DNA from: Chlamydiae bacterium RIFCSPLOWO2_12_FULL_49_12
GTDB taxonomy: Bacteria > Chlamydiota > Chlamydiia > Chlamydiales > Rhabdochlamydiaceae
Assembly (NCBI GenBank): GCA_001796315.1
Contig: MGME01000005.1
Coordinates: 12,011-44,118, forward strand
Reading direction: 5' to 3'
DNA length: 32,108 nt
The notes under the pieces: model-generated
Database searches by the model: none
Seen by the model: the letters and a program-made list of their open reading frames with translations, nothing else
What the model was told of the DNA's origin: nothing
Part shown: positions 25,129-32,108 of the stretch, one piece after another
How positions within the stretch are numbered: the stretch's first letter is position 1
Layout of the letters: each line of letters starts with the position of its first letter
Position numbers and translations under genes: made by a program

Positions 25129-25404
25129 ATGGGAAGAGAGTGCCAAGTGACAGGCAAGAAAACGCGTACGGGAAATCACTACTCCATCCGGGGAATCGCC
25201 AAAAAAAAGAAAGGGATTGGACTCAAAACCACCGGCATTAAGCGCCGACGCTTTCTTCCCAATCTCATGAAAAAGCGGTTCTGGTTTGCAGAAGAGAATC
25301 GTTTTATCACCTTAAAAGTTACTCCAAACGGCATGCGCACGATTGATAAGGTCGGTCTCGCATCCGTTGTTCGCAAGATCCGCGCCTCCGGAAAGAGCCT
25401 CTGA
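25129..25404 (+). CDS. rpmB: 50S ribosomal protein L28
   Basis: A 91-residue basic ribosomal protein. MGRECQVTGKKTRTGNHYSI is the L28 N-terminus (the family reads C-x-x-TGK-x-P-x-x-GN-x-x-S). RRRFLPNLMKKRFW and the C-terminal TIDKVGLASVVRK complete it. Start ATG 25129 is preceded by GGAG with suitable spacing. Its only Cys is in CQVTG, so no zinc-ribbon Cys set is present. Rightward neighbours (PLD protein) match the Chlamydia order. Confidence 0.95.
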   Translation: MGRECQVTGKKTRTGNHYSIRGIAKKKKGIGLKTTGIKRRRFLPNLMKKRFWFAEENRFITLKVTPNGMRTIDKVGLASVVRKIRASGKSL

Positions 25405-25433
25405 GAAAGAGCTTACAACTCCTGTTTTTCATC

Positions 25434-26381
25434 TTGCTCATCTGTGGGAGCGTTTGGGTCATCCGGATAACACGCAGCATTACTCTCCCCAGCGAAGAGC
25501 ATCCCCTATGCTTCTATTCCGATCAGACCCGCGATGACTTAAGACGGCTCTTTCTTCAAGCGCTCAAAAGCGCACGGGAATCTATTGATTTAAGCATCTA
25601 CGCCTTGACAGACGCCGACTTTCTTTCCCTCTTGCAAAAGAAACGACAAGAGGGGGTCTTAGTGACGATCCACTATGATGCAAAGGCAACCTCCCTCCCT
25701 CCCGCTTTGCAACAAGAGTGCATCACTTTGCCTCATCGAAAAAAAAGCCTCATGCATCGAAAACTCCTCATCATCGACCACAAACTCATCCTTTTAGGCT
25801 CTGCAAACCTCACGACGGCCTCTTTGACGATGCATGATAATCTGGTCGTTGGAATATATCATCAGGAGTTAGGGAGACAGCTCGAAGCGCGCCTTCCTCT
25901 TTCCCATTTTACTCTTAGCGATCAAGCAGGAAAGGTCTGGCTGCTTCCCGAGTCGCGCAGCAACGCACTGGAGAGCCTCTTGGAAGAGCTTCAAAAAGCC
26001 AAAAAAAAAATTTGCCTGGCCCAATTCACTCTCACCCATCCCGCTCTTGTAGAAGGGCTCTTATCAGCCCGCTCACGGGGAGTGATTGTCCTATGCGTCC
26101 TCGATCATTACACTGCAGAGGGAGCCAGTCGACACGCGCTGGAGAGCCTAAAAGAAGGAGGGGTCTCTCTCTTTGTCAGCAAAGGACAGCAACTCTTTCA
26201 TCATAAGTGGGTGTGCATTGACGATAAAATTCTCTTTACGGGCTCGGCCAATTGGACCAAGGCCGCCTTTTCCAAGAACTCCGACCTTCTTCTCGCCCTC
26301 CACCCTTTAAACAAGGAGCAAAGAAAGTACATGCGAAAAATCTGGAAAACGATAAAATCCGATTCTGAGCGTAAAATATGA
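25434..26381 (+). CDS. phospholipase D-family protein with two HKD motifs
   Basis: Two HxK(x)4D motifs mark the PLD fold: HRKLLIID (nt 25755-25778), then GSANLTTASL, and HHKWVCID (from nt 26199), then GSANWTKAAF. Both active-site halves are intact, so hydrolysis of phosphodiesters (lipid or nucleic acid) is possible. Start: the first standard codon is TTG 25434, but the frame is open upstream to 25350, and CTG 25401 would give an RK-initiated hydrophobic signal anchor (RKSLQLLFFILLICG). CTG overlaps the rpmB stop as CTGA. No ATG or GTG is available. The hydrophobic N-terminus suggests export or membrane anchoring. C. trachomatis has a PLD-like gene (CT084) in the same place. Confidence 0.88.
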   Translation: MLICGSVWVIRITRSITLPSEEHPLCFYSDQTRDDLRRLFLQALKSARESIDLSIYALTDADFLSLLQKKRQEGVLVTIHYDAKATSLPPALQQECITLPHRKKSLMHRKLLIIDHKLILLGSANLTTASLTMHDNLVVGIYHQELGRQLEARLPLSHFTLSDQAGKVWLLPESRSNALESLLEELQKAKKKICLAQFTLTHPALVEGLLSARSRGVIVLCVLDHYTAEGASRHALESLKEGGVSLFVSKGQQLFHHKWVCIDDKILFTGSANWTKAAFSKNSDLLLALHPLNKEQRKYMRKIWKTIKSDSERKI

Positions 26382-26965
26382 AGTTGATTTTTTCGATTGC
26401 CTTTTCCCTTTTTTTACTCATAGATTCTATTGGAAATGTTCCTATTTTTCTTTCCTGTCTGAAATCCTTTCCTCCCAAGCGGCAAACGATCATCATCTTC
26501 AGAGAGCAGATCATCTCCCTCTTTGTCATTTTCCTCTTCATGTTCCTGGGACAGCCGCTTTTGGATTTTCTCCGCATCCAACACTCCACTGTCTTTTTTT
26601 CCGGTGGGATCATCCTTTTTATCATCGCACTTAAGATGATCTTTCCTCCCCGCAATGCTCACGACATTTCTCGGTCAAAAGAAGAACCCTTCATCGTTCC
26701 TTTAGCCATCCCTTTGAGCGCAGGTCCTGCCACCATGGCTGCAGTGATCCTGTATGCTGCCCAAGTTCCCACGTTGTGGCATCTTTTTTTTGCAATCCTC
26801 ATCGCATGGCTCGCCTCTTCCGTCATTCTCCTCTCATCCTCCCTCTTGTCCAAGCTTCTTGGAACACGGGGAATGACCGCTTGCGAGAGGCTCATGGGGC
26901 TCATCCTAACGCTTATTGCCGTGCAGATGTTTCTCAATGGAATCCAGGTCTGTTTTCAAAGATAA
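26378..26965 (+). CDS. MarC-family integral membrane protein
   Basis: 195 residues with about six hydrophobic helices: MKLIFSIAFSLFLLIDSIGN, the typical family opening in which DxxGNVP lies at the end of helix 1 (IDSIGNVPIFLS), then FFSGGIILFIIALKMIF and the conserved VPLAIPLSAGPATMAAVILY. The role of MarC proteins is unproven; the original link to multiple antibiotic resistance is not supported. ATG 26378 overlaps the PLD gene stop (ATGA), so they are co-translated. truA follows 10 bases later. Confidence 0.9.
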   Translation: MKLIFSIAFSLFLLIDSIGNVPIFLSCLKSFPPKRQTIIIFREQIISLFVIFLFMFLGQPLLDFLRIQHSTVFFSGGIILFIIALKMIFPPRNAHDISRSKEEPFIVPLAIPLSAGPATMAAVILYAAQVPTLWHLFFAILIAWLASSVILLSSSLLSKLLGTRGMTACERLMGLILTLIAVQMFLNGIQVCFQR

Positions 26966-26975
26966 CTCTTTTTCT

Positions 26976-27743
26976 ATGCAGAGCTCCCTGCAAACTCTTG
27001 GAACAAACTATAAAATCACTCTCGCCTACGTCGGAACACGCTATTTCGGATGGCAAAAGACCGAAAGCGGCCCCTCCATTGAAGAGAGTCTCGAAAAGGC
27101 CTTTTTTCAAACGACCAGGCAAACTCCGACCCTTCAGGCCGCCAGCCGCACCGATCGGGGAGTCCATGCCGAAAGACAGATCATCAATTTTTTTTCTCTC
27201 AGTGACTTCGATCAAGAACTGATCGAGGCTTTAAATAGCTGCCTTCCTCACGATATCTCTATTCTCTCTGTGGAAAAAGTCTCTCCTTTTTTTCATCCCA
27301 CGCTGGATGCCGTGGGAAAAGAGTATCACTACTTCATCTGCAACAAAGCGGTTCAGGACCCGTTTCACCGCCTCTTTTCCTGGCACGTCCCCGCTCTCCT
27401 CTCTTGGGACAAGATGCAGAGGACGGTCTCATTTTTTTGCAAAAAAGCCGATTTTTCCGCTTTGACCAACCAGAGAAAGTCTCTTCCTCAAAGCAGAATC
27501 TGCCGCCTGAGCTCTCTAGAAATTGTTCCCTTGCCCGAAAATCGGTTAAAAATCTCTTTGATCGGCGATCATTTTCTCTACAAAATGGCTCGGAATATCG
27601 TGGGAACATTAGTCTATGTCGGCCTGGGAAAGCTCCGGCTTGCGGACATCCCCTCTCTGCTAGAGAGCAAAGATCGAACTCGAGCCGGAATCACAGCACC
27701 CGCCTGGGGCCTACACCTAAAAGAAGTCTTCTATCGAAGTTGA
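26976..27743 (+). CDS. truA: tRNA pseudouridine synthase A (positions 38-40)
   Basis: Isomerises uridines at positions 38-40 of tRNA anticodon arms. From ATG 26976 the product is 255 residues. YKITLAYVGTRYFGWQK is the N-terminal strand and ASRTDRGVHAERQIINF holds the catalytic Asp60. GKEYHYFICN and GDHFLYKMARNIVGTLVYVG are the other conserved blocks. The longer upstream frame lies within marC and adds no family sequence. It ends the plus-strand run; the next gene is convergent. Confidence 0.95.
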   Translation: MQSSLQTLGTNYKITLAYVGTRYFGWQKTESGPSIEESLEKAFFQTTRQTPTLQAASRTDRGVHAERQIINFFSLSDFDQELIEALNSCLPHDISILSVEKVSPFFHPTLDAVGKEYHYFICNKAVQDPFHRLFSWHVPALLSWDKMQRTVSFFCKKADFSALTNQRKSLPQSRICRLSSLEIVPLPENRLKISLIGDHFLYKMARNIVGTLVYVGLGKLRLADIPSLLESKDRTRAGITAPAWGLHLKEVFYRS

Positions 27744-27785
27744 CAGCGCTTCCCTTTTAACTCTTGAGGTTGCTTGGATAAATCT

Positions 27786-28583
27786 TTAAGGAAGGAAGAT
27801 ATGGAAGACGGGTCGCTCTGCGTGAGAAGGATTTGCTGTGGAGTAATCGATTTGGAACTGTCTCAGAAGCTGCGACAGAGCAAGTGTTACGGATTGCTCG
27901 ATCTTTTCTCGAAAAAAACCCTCCAGAAAACAATTGTTGGTCCAGACATAAGGAGAAGAGAAACAGTAACCCTTTTGTAGCATTACAGGAGCCTGAATAT
28001 TTAGAGAGCCTCGTATAACGGGCAGCTCTTTTCCTTCTACACTGGTGATATTTCTGATCTCAAAAAAAAGGGAAGGTCGACTTGATCCGAAGCGCGTAAG
28101 ATCAATTTGTTCCCTTCCGTTTGTTTTCACGAGTAATTTGTTTTGAACAACAACGCCAAACTTTTCCAGTTGATTGACAATGAGTGAATTAACTTTTGCG
28201 TCTTCTTCTCTGTTCGGAGCAAAGAAATAAAAAAAGCAGTTAAACGTAGAAAGTCCTTTCAAAGGAATCTCATCTTTATTATCAGGTCGATCCTGACTCC
28301 CATAATGAGTGCTTAACGGAATAGATATCCTTGATCGCTCTGTACCGGATAACATTGTGCTTCCTGTAGCGTCTGTGGCTTCATTTAATCGGGATTCCTC
28401 CTCAACCATAGTGCCTTCGACTATGGCTGTCGTCGTTCGACCCGATTTGATTTTGATTCGCTCGCTACAGAAAGCAAGATGTTGTCGAGTACAGAGCCTT
28501 GATGGATCGGCTTGTAAAAAAAGAGGTCCTAATAAACAAATCTTAAAAACAAAAAAAAAGATTTTATACACAAATGAACTCAA
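27786..28583 (-). CDS. exported hypothetical protein whose start lies inside a MITE
   Basis: The frame codes 265 residues from TTG 28583, or 261 from GTG 28571. No ATG occurs in the first 60 or so codons, so the usable start is within MITE copy C (the terminal repeat supplies the codons for SSFVY). A hydrophobic segment, KIFFFVFKICLLGPLFLQ, follows, giving a signal peptide with cleavage near QADPS. The mature part is polar with no recognised domain; a hydrophobic-aromatic patch FNCFFYFFAPN lies near residue 135. The gene is AT-rich relative to the core block. It may be a fused or 5'-truncated reading frame; whether it is expressed is unknown. Confidence 0.55.
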   Translation of the reverse strand: MSSFVYKIFFFVFKICLLGPLFLQADPSRLCTRQHLAFCSERIKIKSGRTTTAIVEGTMVEEESRLNEATDATGSTMLSGTERSRISIPLSTHYGSQDRPDNKDEIPLKGLSTFNCFFYFFAPNREEDAKVNSLIVNQLEKFGVVVQNKLLVKTNGREQIDLTRFGSSRPSLFFEIRNITSVEGKELPVIRGSLNIQAPVMLQKGYCFSSPYVWTNNCFLEGFFREKIEQSVTLALSQLLRQFQIDYSTANPSHAERPVFHIFLP

Positions 28584-28727
28584 AAGTTGGTTTTGGGCAA
28601 TGCGAAAGCTCCCGCGATTTGACGATCATAAGTCATCCCATATTTCTAATATTGGGTGACTTACGATCGTCAAAGCCCTGGGATTTGGCGCAGCCGAAAA
28701 ACCAATTTTTGAGTTCCTGTATGTATA
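28565..28727. mobile_element. MITE-like hairpin element, copy C
   Basis: 163 bp. The left end TATACACAAATGAACTCAAA and the complement of the right end (TATACATACAGGAACTCAAA, ending 28727) share most bases. The centre forms a stem of about 27 bp with a few mismatches, around TTTGACGATC...GATCGTCAAA, with an ATATT-TCT-AATAT tip. The GCGAAAGCTCCC motif is shared with the complement of copy A. TA flanks both ends (TA|TACAC ... GTA|TA). It overlaps the 5' end of the gene at 27786-28583. Confidence 0.82.
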
Positions 28728-28763
28728 CATTCCATGATTGAATTCAGTTTAAATCATCTTATT

Positions 28764-29582
28764 TTATTCATCCCAAGCGGGATTTGGGGCAATTCCAAAT
28801 AATTCCCATCTTTTGTTCCATTGATACCATTTGTTAACAAGAGGGCCCAAACATCCTTTCCATAATCCTCCCTTTCTACAACAATTTTTTGCCATATCTG
28901 CAAGCTCGTCAATAATTATATTTAAAGCTGCTTGAGAAATGGGAGGAGCTTTCGAAATGAGAATTCTCGCCAAATTAACTGTGCCCTTGATTCTTTCAAT
29001 GCATTCTTTAACAGAAATATGATCGCGCCCTAGAAGAGGAAGGATTTCTTCTCTGATGGTTCGATCGGAATTTAAGGGATTCGGATCAATGAAAGAGATA
29101 GCCTGAACATGCTCATCGATGCTTTCTTGTAAGGAGAGCGTAATCCGTTCAACCGCTTCATGATTCTCTAAATTCGCATAGGCAATAGCTTGTCCAAAAA
29201 GCGATCGAAAGGAGTATGAGTATTGATTATGTAAATTGCTTCTTTGCTCATAGAGATTGATTTGATCAGCTGCTTGAAAATCAGCTAAAGCATATTCCCA
29301 ACTTTTGGAGATGAGATAGCTTTCACCTCTCAAAAGCAAAAGAACCTCCATCTGCTCATAATTACTTGGATCAATTTGAGCAAGTGCTGAAGTTTCATTA
29401 CATATGATGTCTTCAATCGATCCATAAAGGCTGTAATCAATAAAATCGCCACCGCCTTCTTCACAGGCAACAATGACGGATGTAAATTGGCCCGCAAAGA
29501 GAAAAGCTAGTAAGAACAGTAAATAGCTCACATATTCTATCGTCATCGCCTGCTTCTTTTTCCCGAGCCGCTTGCAAAACAT
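28764..29582 (-). CDS. exported hypothetical protein with TPR-like helices
   Basis: Start taken at ATG 29582-29580 (272 residues, MFCKRLGKKKQAMTIEYVSY), giving a basic n-region and a hydrophobic core (YLLFLLAFLFAGQFTSVIVA), so a signal peptide or anchor. A later ATG at 29546 is also possible, and a TTG at 29624 would only lengthen it. Residues 75-190 are helical with TPR-like spacing (LLLLRGESYLISKSWEYALA, DFQAADQINLYE). The C-terminus has a Cys pair and Trp-rich end (NCCRKGGLWKGCLGPLVNKW). I believe similar C-termini occur in hypothetical proteins of other Parachlamydiales, but could not search. AT-rich. Function unknown. Confidence 0.65.
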   Translation of the reverse strand: MFCKRLGKKKQAMTIEYVSYLLFLLAFLFAGQFTSVIVACEEGGGDFIDYSLYGSIEDIICNETSALAQIDPSNYEQMEVLLLLRGESYLISKSWEYALADFQAADQINLYEQRSNLHNQYSYSFRSLFGQAIAYANLENHEAVERITLSLQESIDEHVQAISFIDPNPLNSDRTIREEILPLLGRDHISVKECIERIKGTVNLARILISKAPPISQAALNIIIDELADMAKNCCRKGGLWKGCLGPLVNKWYQWNKRWELFGIAPNPAWDE

Positions 29583-29933
29583 GCTTTGGAGACCAAATTC
29601 GTTGATGTTTTTTTGGAAACTCAAATCTTATTTTTTTAAATTAAAATAGTTACTTTCTTTTTTTCAGTCAACAGCCTGCGGCTGAAATAAGCGCCTCTCT
29701 CTAAAAAGAATTTCATGAACAGTGAAGGCGGCTGAGCAAGGCCAGAGCTTCTTTAGACTGAGTTCAAAAATTCATTTTAACGGAAGCCGCTGTATTGAGA
29801 GCCAAATTCTTGAATTTTTAATATTTTTTTTTTAAAGTCGATGCCTCTTTCTCAAAACTCGATATAGCGTGGACACCAGTAAAAAAAAGTGTTATATCAA
29901 GCACCAGAGCAACCCCCATAGCAAAGAGCGTTT
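29583..29933. other. divergent intergenic region
   Basis: 351 bases without a credible gene, between a minus-strand and a plus-strand exported protein gene. It holds A/T tracts at 29627-29660 and 29815-29835 and short repeats around GCCTGCGGCTG and GGCGGCTGAG. A TTATAT at 29892-29897 could be a -10 for the downstream gene, but no clear -35 is seen. No tRNA could be folded here by eye. Confidence 0.35.
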
Positions 29934-32108
29934 GTGAGAAGAAGAGATCGCAGAAAAGATCGCCTCTTGTGGCTCTTTGCAGCAGCGTTTTTCTTCTCAT
30001 CTGCCCTGCTTGTTGCCAATCCCGAAGGGTTGCAGATCATCTCCGGAAAGGCCATCCGGTCTGCCTCCAGCGGGACGAATCTTCTTGAGTTAACCTCCAA
30101 GGATCGTACCATCCTTCATTGGAAGGATTTTTCGATCAAAGAGGGAGAAATCACCCGTTTTCTGCAACCGAACTCCTCTTCTTCCATTCTCAATCGCGTC
30201 ACAGGGACATTACGAAGCCGGATCTTAGGCAAACTGGAATCCAATGGAAAAGTCTTCCTGATTAATCCAAATGGCATCCTGATCGGAAATAACGCCAGGA
30301 TTCATGTCGGCAGTTTTTTTGCTTCTACACTCGATTTTTCAGATACTTCTTTTCTGCAAGGAGAGGATCTTTTGTGTGAAGGCGCCTCCAAAGCCTCTCT
30401 ATACAATCAAGGAAAGATTCGAGCAGATGATGGAGACATCTTTTTGATTGGATTCCAAGTTTTTAACTCAGGCGAACTCTCCGCTCCCAAAGGCACTGTC
30501 GCTATGGCCGCTGGGTTGAGCGTCTTGATTCGCCCGCACGGAAACCAGAGGATCTTCATTCGTCCTCAGCTAAAACCCCCTGCAAAAGAGTGCCGCGGTT
30601 TAGAGCATTCCGGCACCATTGAAGCTCTCCAAACAGAGCTCAAAGCCGATGGCAATCTCTATGTTCACGCCATCCGCTCTACCGGAAGCATCGATGCTCT
30701 CAGCGTAGAAAAAAGAGGAGGGCGCGTCTACCTCGTTGCAGACAAAGGAGATATCGAGATATCGGGAAGAATACGATCCGGCGAAATCATTGACATCGAA
30801 GGAAAAAAGATTGAGGTCTTCAATCAAGCTATTCTTGACGCCTCATCACAGAAAAAAGGAGGAGATATTTTCATCCGAGGAGAGAAGATTTCTGTCGACA
30901 ACACCTCGCTTCTTTCCTCTAATGCCCTCCAAGACGGCACAGGAGGAAAAATCCTTCTGAGCGGCGAAAAAGAGACTCAAGTTTTTGGGACAATTGAAGC
31001 AAAAGGCGGCTCCGAGAGCGGCTCTGGAGGATGGGTTGGCTTAGAGGCCAAAGAACTCCTTTTTGCAAGCGGAAAAGTCGACACCTCCTCAAGACAGGGA
31101 AAGTGCGGAACATTAGAGCTGATTGCACCCCATTTTCTCCTAGCTTCCCAAGAACAGCTTGACTCCAGCCGCCTTTCAGATCACATCTATTCTCCTCTTG
31201 CCATCGCCGATCTTTTCACCTTCCTCTTGTCCAACTCGGTCACAATCAATGCTTCAAAACTCTCCTCTCTGGGGACAATCCGCTTAATCAACAATGTCAT
31301 TTGGGACAGTCCCACGATTCTTTCTCTCTTAGCTGCGAAGAGCATCTTCCTGGATGGAGGACTCTATTCTCTCTATCCCCACTTTACTCCCGAAACCGAG
31401 ACGATTCTCTTAAAAGCACCCGACATCAAACTCAACTTAACCGCAGGCCAGAAGAGGGATAATATCTTCATGGAAGCAGCCAGCGGCAACATCCGCGTCC
31501 ACGCCCCTTCACGCATCTCATACTATGTAACGCCGGACATGATAGAGAGTCCACCCCAGAAACCTCCTCCCCCTCCCGAGGCCTCAAGTAAACCCCTCCC
31601 CGAGATGTTCCAAAATGAGTCTCCTTCCCAAGACCTGACCGCAACTGAGCCTAACCCAATTGAGCAGCCTCCTCTCAAGGAGTTCCTTGAGAACAAGCTC
31701 CCTCAAGACGAGATCGCAGCAACAGAAGATGTTAGCGAAAATCTCCCTGAGATGATGGAAGGTGAGCCTCCCTCTCAAGATCTTGCTGCCACCGAACCCC
31801 CTTCTATCGGCCAGCCACCCCTTGATGAGCTTCTTGAGAACACGTTCCCTCAAGACGAGATCGCAGCAACAGAAGATGTTAGCGAAAATCTCCCTGAGAT
31901 GATGGAAGGTGAGCCTCCCTCTCAAGACCTTGCTGCCACCGAACCCACTTCTATCGACCTTCCTGAACTTCTTGAAAGTGAGCTTCCCTCTCAAGACCTT
32001 GCTGTTACCGAACCCACTTCTATCGACCAACCACTCCTTGATGAGTTCCTTGAGAACACGTTCCCTCAAGACGAGATCGCAGCAACAGAAGATGTTAGCG
32101 AAAATCTC
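29934..32108 (+). CDS. filamentous-haemagglutinin-type TPS-domain exoprotein, partial
   Basis: Open to the window end (725 codons, no stop). GTG 29934 is the only suitable start after the in-frame TAG at 29919-29921; it gives an Arg-rich n-region and hydrophobic core (LLWLFAAAFFFSSALLVA). Mature residues begin NPEGLQIISGKAIRSASSGT, a TPS secretion domain: NRVTGTLRSRILGKLESNGK and the hallmark VFLINPNGILIG follow. Such proteins are exported by a two-partner (TpsB/FhaC-type) pore and adopt a right-handed beta-helix. After about residue 540 the sequence changes to a Pro/Glu/Ser-rich acidic repeat region. No TpsB partner is in the window. Likely an adhesin or surface protein, but the C-terminal part is unseen. 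Confidence 0.82.
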   Translation, partial: MRRRDRRKDRLLWLFAAAFFFSSALLVANPEGLQIISGKAIRSASSGTNLLELTSKDRTILHWKDFSIKEGEITRFLQPNSSSSILNRVTGTLRSRILGKLESNGKVFLINPNGILIGNNARIHVGSFFASTLDFSDTSFLQGEDLLCEGASKASLYNQGKIRADDGDIFLIGFQVFNSGELSAPKGTVAMAAGLSVLIRPHGNQRIFIRPQLKPPAKECRGLEHSGTIEALQTELKADGNLYVHAIRSTGSIDALSVEKRGGRVYLVADKGDIEISGRIRSGEIIDIEGKKIEVFNQAILDASSQKKGGDIFIRGEKISVDNTSLLSSNALQDGTGGKILLSGEKETQVFGTIEAKGGSESGSGGWVGLEAKELLFASGKVDTSSRQGKCGTLELIAPHFLLASQEQLDSSRLSDHIYSPLAIADLFTFLLSNSVTINASKLSSLGTIRLINNVIWDSPTILSLLAAKSIFLDGGLYSLYPHFTPETETILLKAPDIKLNLTAGQKRDNIFMEAASGNIRVHAPSRISYYVTPDMIESPPQKPPPPPEASSKPLPEMFQNESPSQDLTATEPNPIEQPPLKEFLENKLPQDEIAATEDVSENLPEMMEGEPPSQDLAATEPPSIGQPPLDELLENTFPQDEIAATEDVSENLPEMMEGEPPSQDLAATEPTSIDLPELLESELPSQDLAVTEPTSIDQPLLDEFLENTFPQDEIAATEDVSENL
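31680..32108 (+). repeat. 147-bp in-frame tandem repeats in the TPS-domain gene
   Basis: Units of 147 bp (49 codons) begin with GAG-(TTC/CTT)-CTTGAGAACA at 31680 and 31827. A third starts at 32043 after an extra 69-bp partial unit and is cut by the window end. The core from CCTCAAGACGAGATCGCAGC, compared over 99 bp at 31701 and 31848, differs at one position. The encoded unit contains PQDEIAATEDVSENLPEMM and SQDLAATEP. Near-identity at DNA level points to recent expansion or concerted evolution. Confidence 0.85.

Noticed and set aside
29720-29800. tRNA-like folding around GGCGGCTGAG and GTTCAAA
   Set aside because: A seven-base acceptor stem and a proper T-arm with GTTCRA-N-Y-C could not be assembled. 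No tRNA is claimed anywhere in the window.
31584-32069. Minus-strand 161-codon ORF across the repeats
   Set aside because: Its apparent repetitive protein is the antisense of the 147-bp repeats in the TPS-domain gene, which is in frame with its secretion domain.
31680-32108. Repeats considered as a CRISPR array
   Set aside because: Units are 147 bp, in-frame and coding, with no short repeat-spacer alternation.

Overview
The window is a piece of a chromosome from an environmental, Parachlamydiales-grade chlamydia. The strongest evidence is gene order. The run rpsA-nusA-infB-rbfA-truB-ribF-ychF-sctU-sctV-copN-chaperone-malQ, followed further on by rpmB and a phospholipase D-like gene, is the block that Chlamydia trachomatis carries as CT098 down to about CT084 (from memory of that genome, not searched here). 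A chlamydial-type TyrP permease, an aspartokinase beside a dapA remnant, and several secreted proteins I cannot place in a family fit the same group. Base composition is moderate and well above that of Chlamydia in the core block. The tyrP islet and the genes at 27.8-29.6 kb are clearly more AT-rich. I cannot assign a genus.

Layout. (1) 1-1623: a partial hypothetical gene and a short, kinase-domain-only aspartokinase, both on the minus strand. (2) 1624-4020: a scarred accessory islet. It holds a hairpin terminator, a possible transposase fragment, a C-terminal scrap of dapA, two IS3-like terminal sequences in inverted orientation, a small exported Cys/Lys-rich protein, a 134-bp palindromic element, an AT-rich tyrP and a 165-bp hairpin element (MITE copy A). 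(3) 4080-5255: an M50 site-2-protease-like gene. (4) 5530-13663: the translation and RNA operon. (5) 13729-21756: the type III secretion operon (export switch SctU, export gate SctV, gatekeeper CopN/SctW, class I chaperone), then malQ and a transglutaminase-like TPR protein, with genes overlapping or nearly touching. (6) 21829-24841: an inserted segment with a pyruvate/indolepyruvate decarboxylase-type gene, MITE copy B at its 5' end, and two hypothetical genes. (7) 25129-27743: rpmB, a PLD-family protein, MarC and truA. (8) 27786-29582: two minus-strand exported hypothetical proteins separated by MITE copy C, which supplies the start codon of one of them. (9) 29934-end: a filamentous-haemagglutinin-type TPS-domain protein with acidic Pro/Glu repeats, running off the window.

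How the parts work together: blocks 4 and 5 are conserved housekeeping and virulence operons (ribosome function, RNA modification, flavin synthesis, type III secretion). The accessory genes lie at the junctions of these blocks, and three copies of one palindromic MITE family mark those junctions. Each copy sits directly upstream of, or inside, the 5' end of a gene. The MITE family is the clearest previously unlisted structure I found. I did not find a convincing novel multi-gene defence or secretion system.
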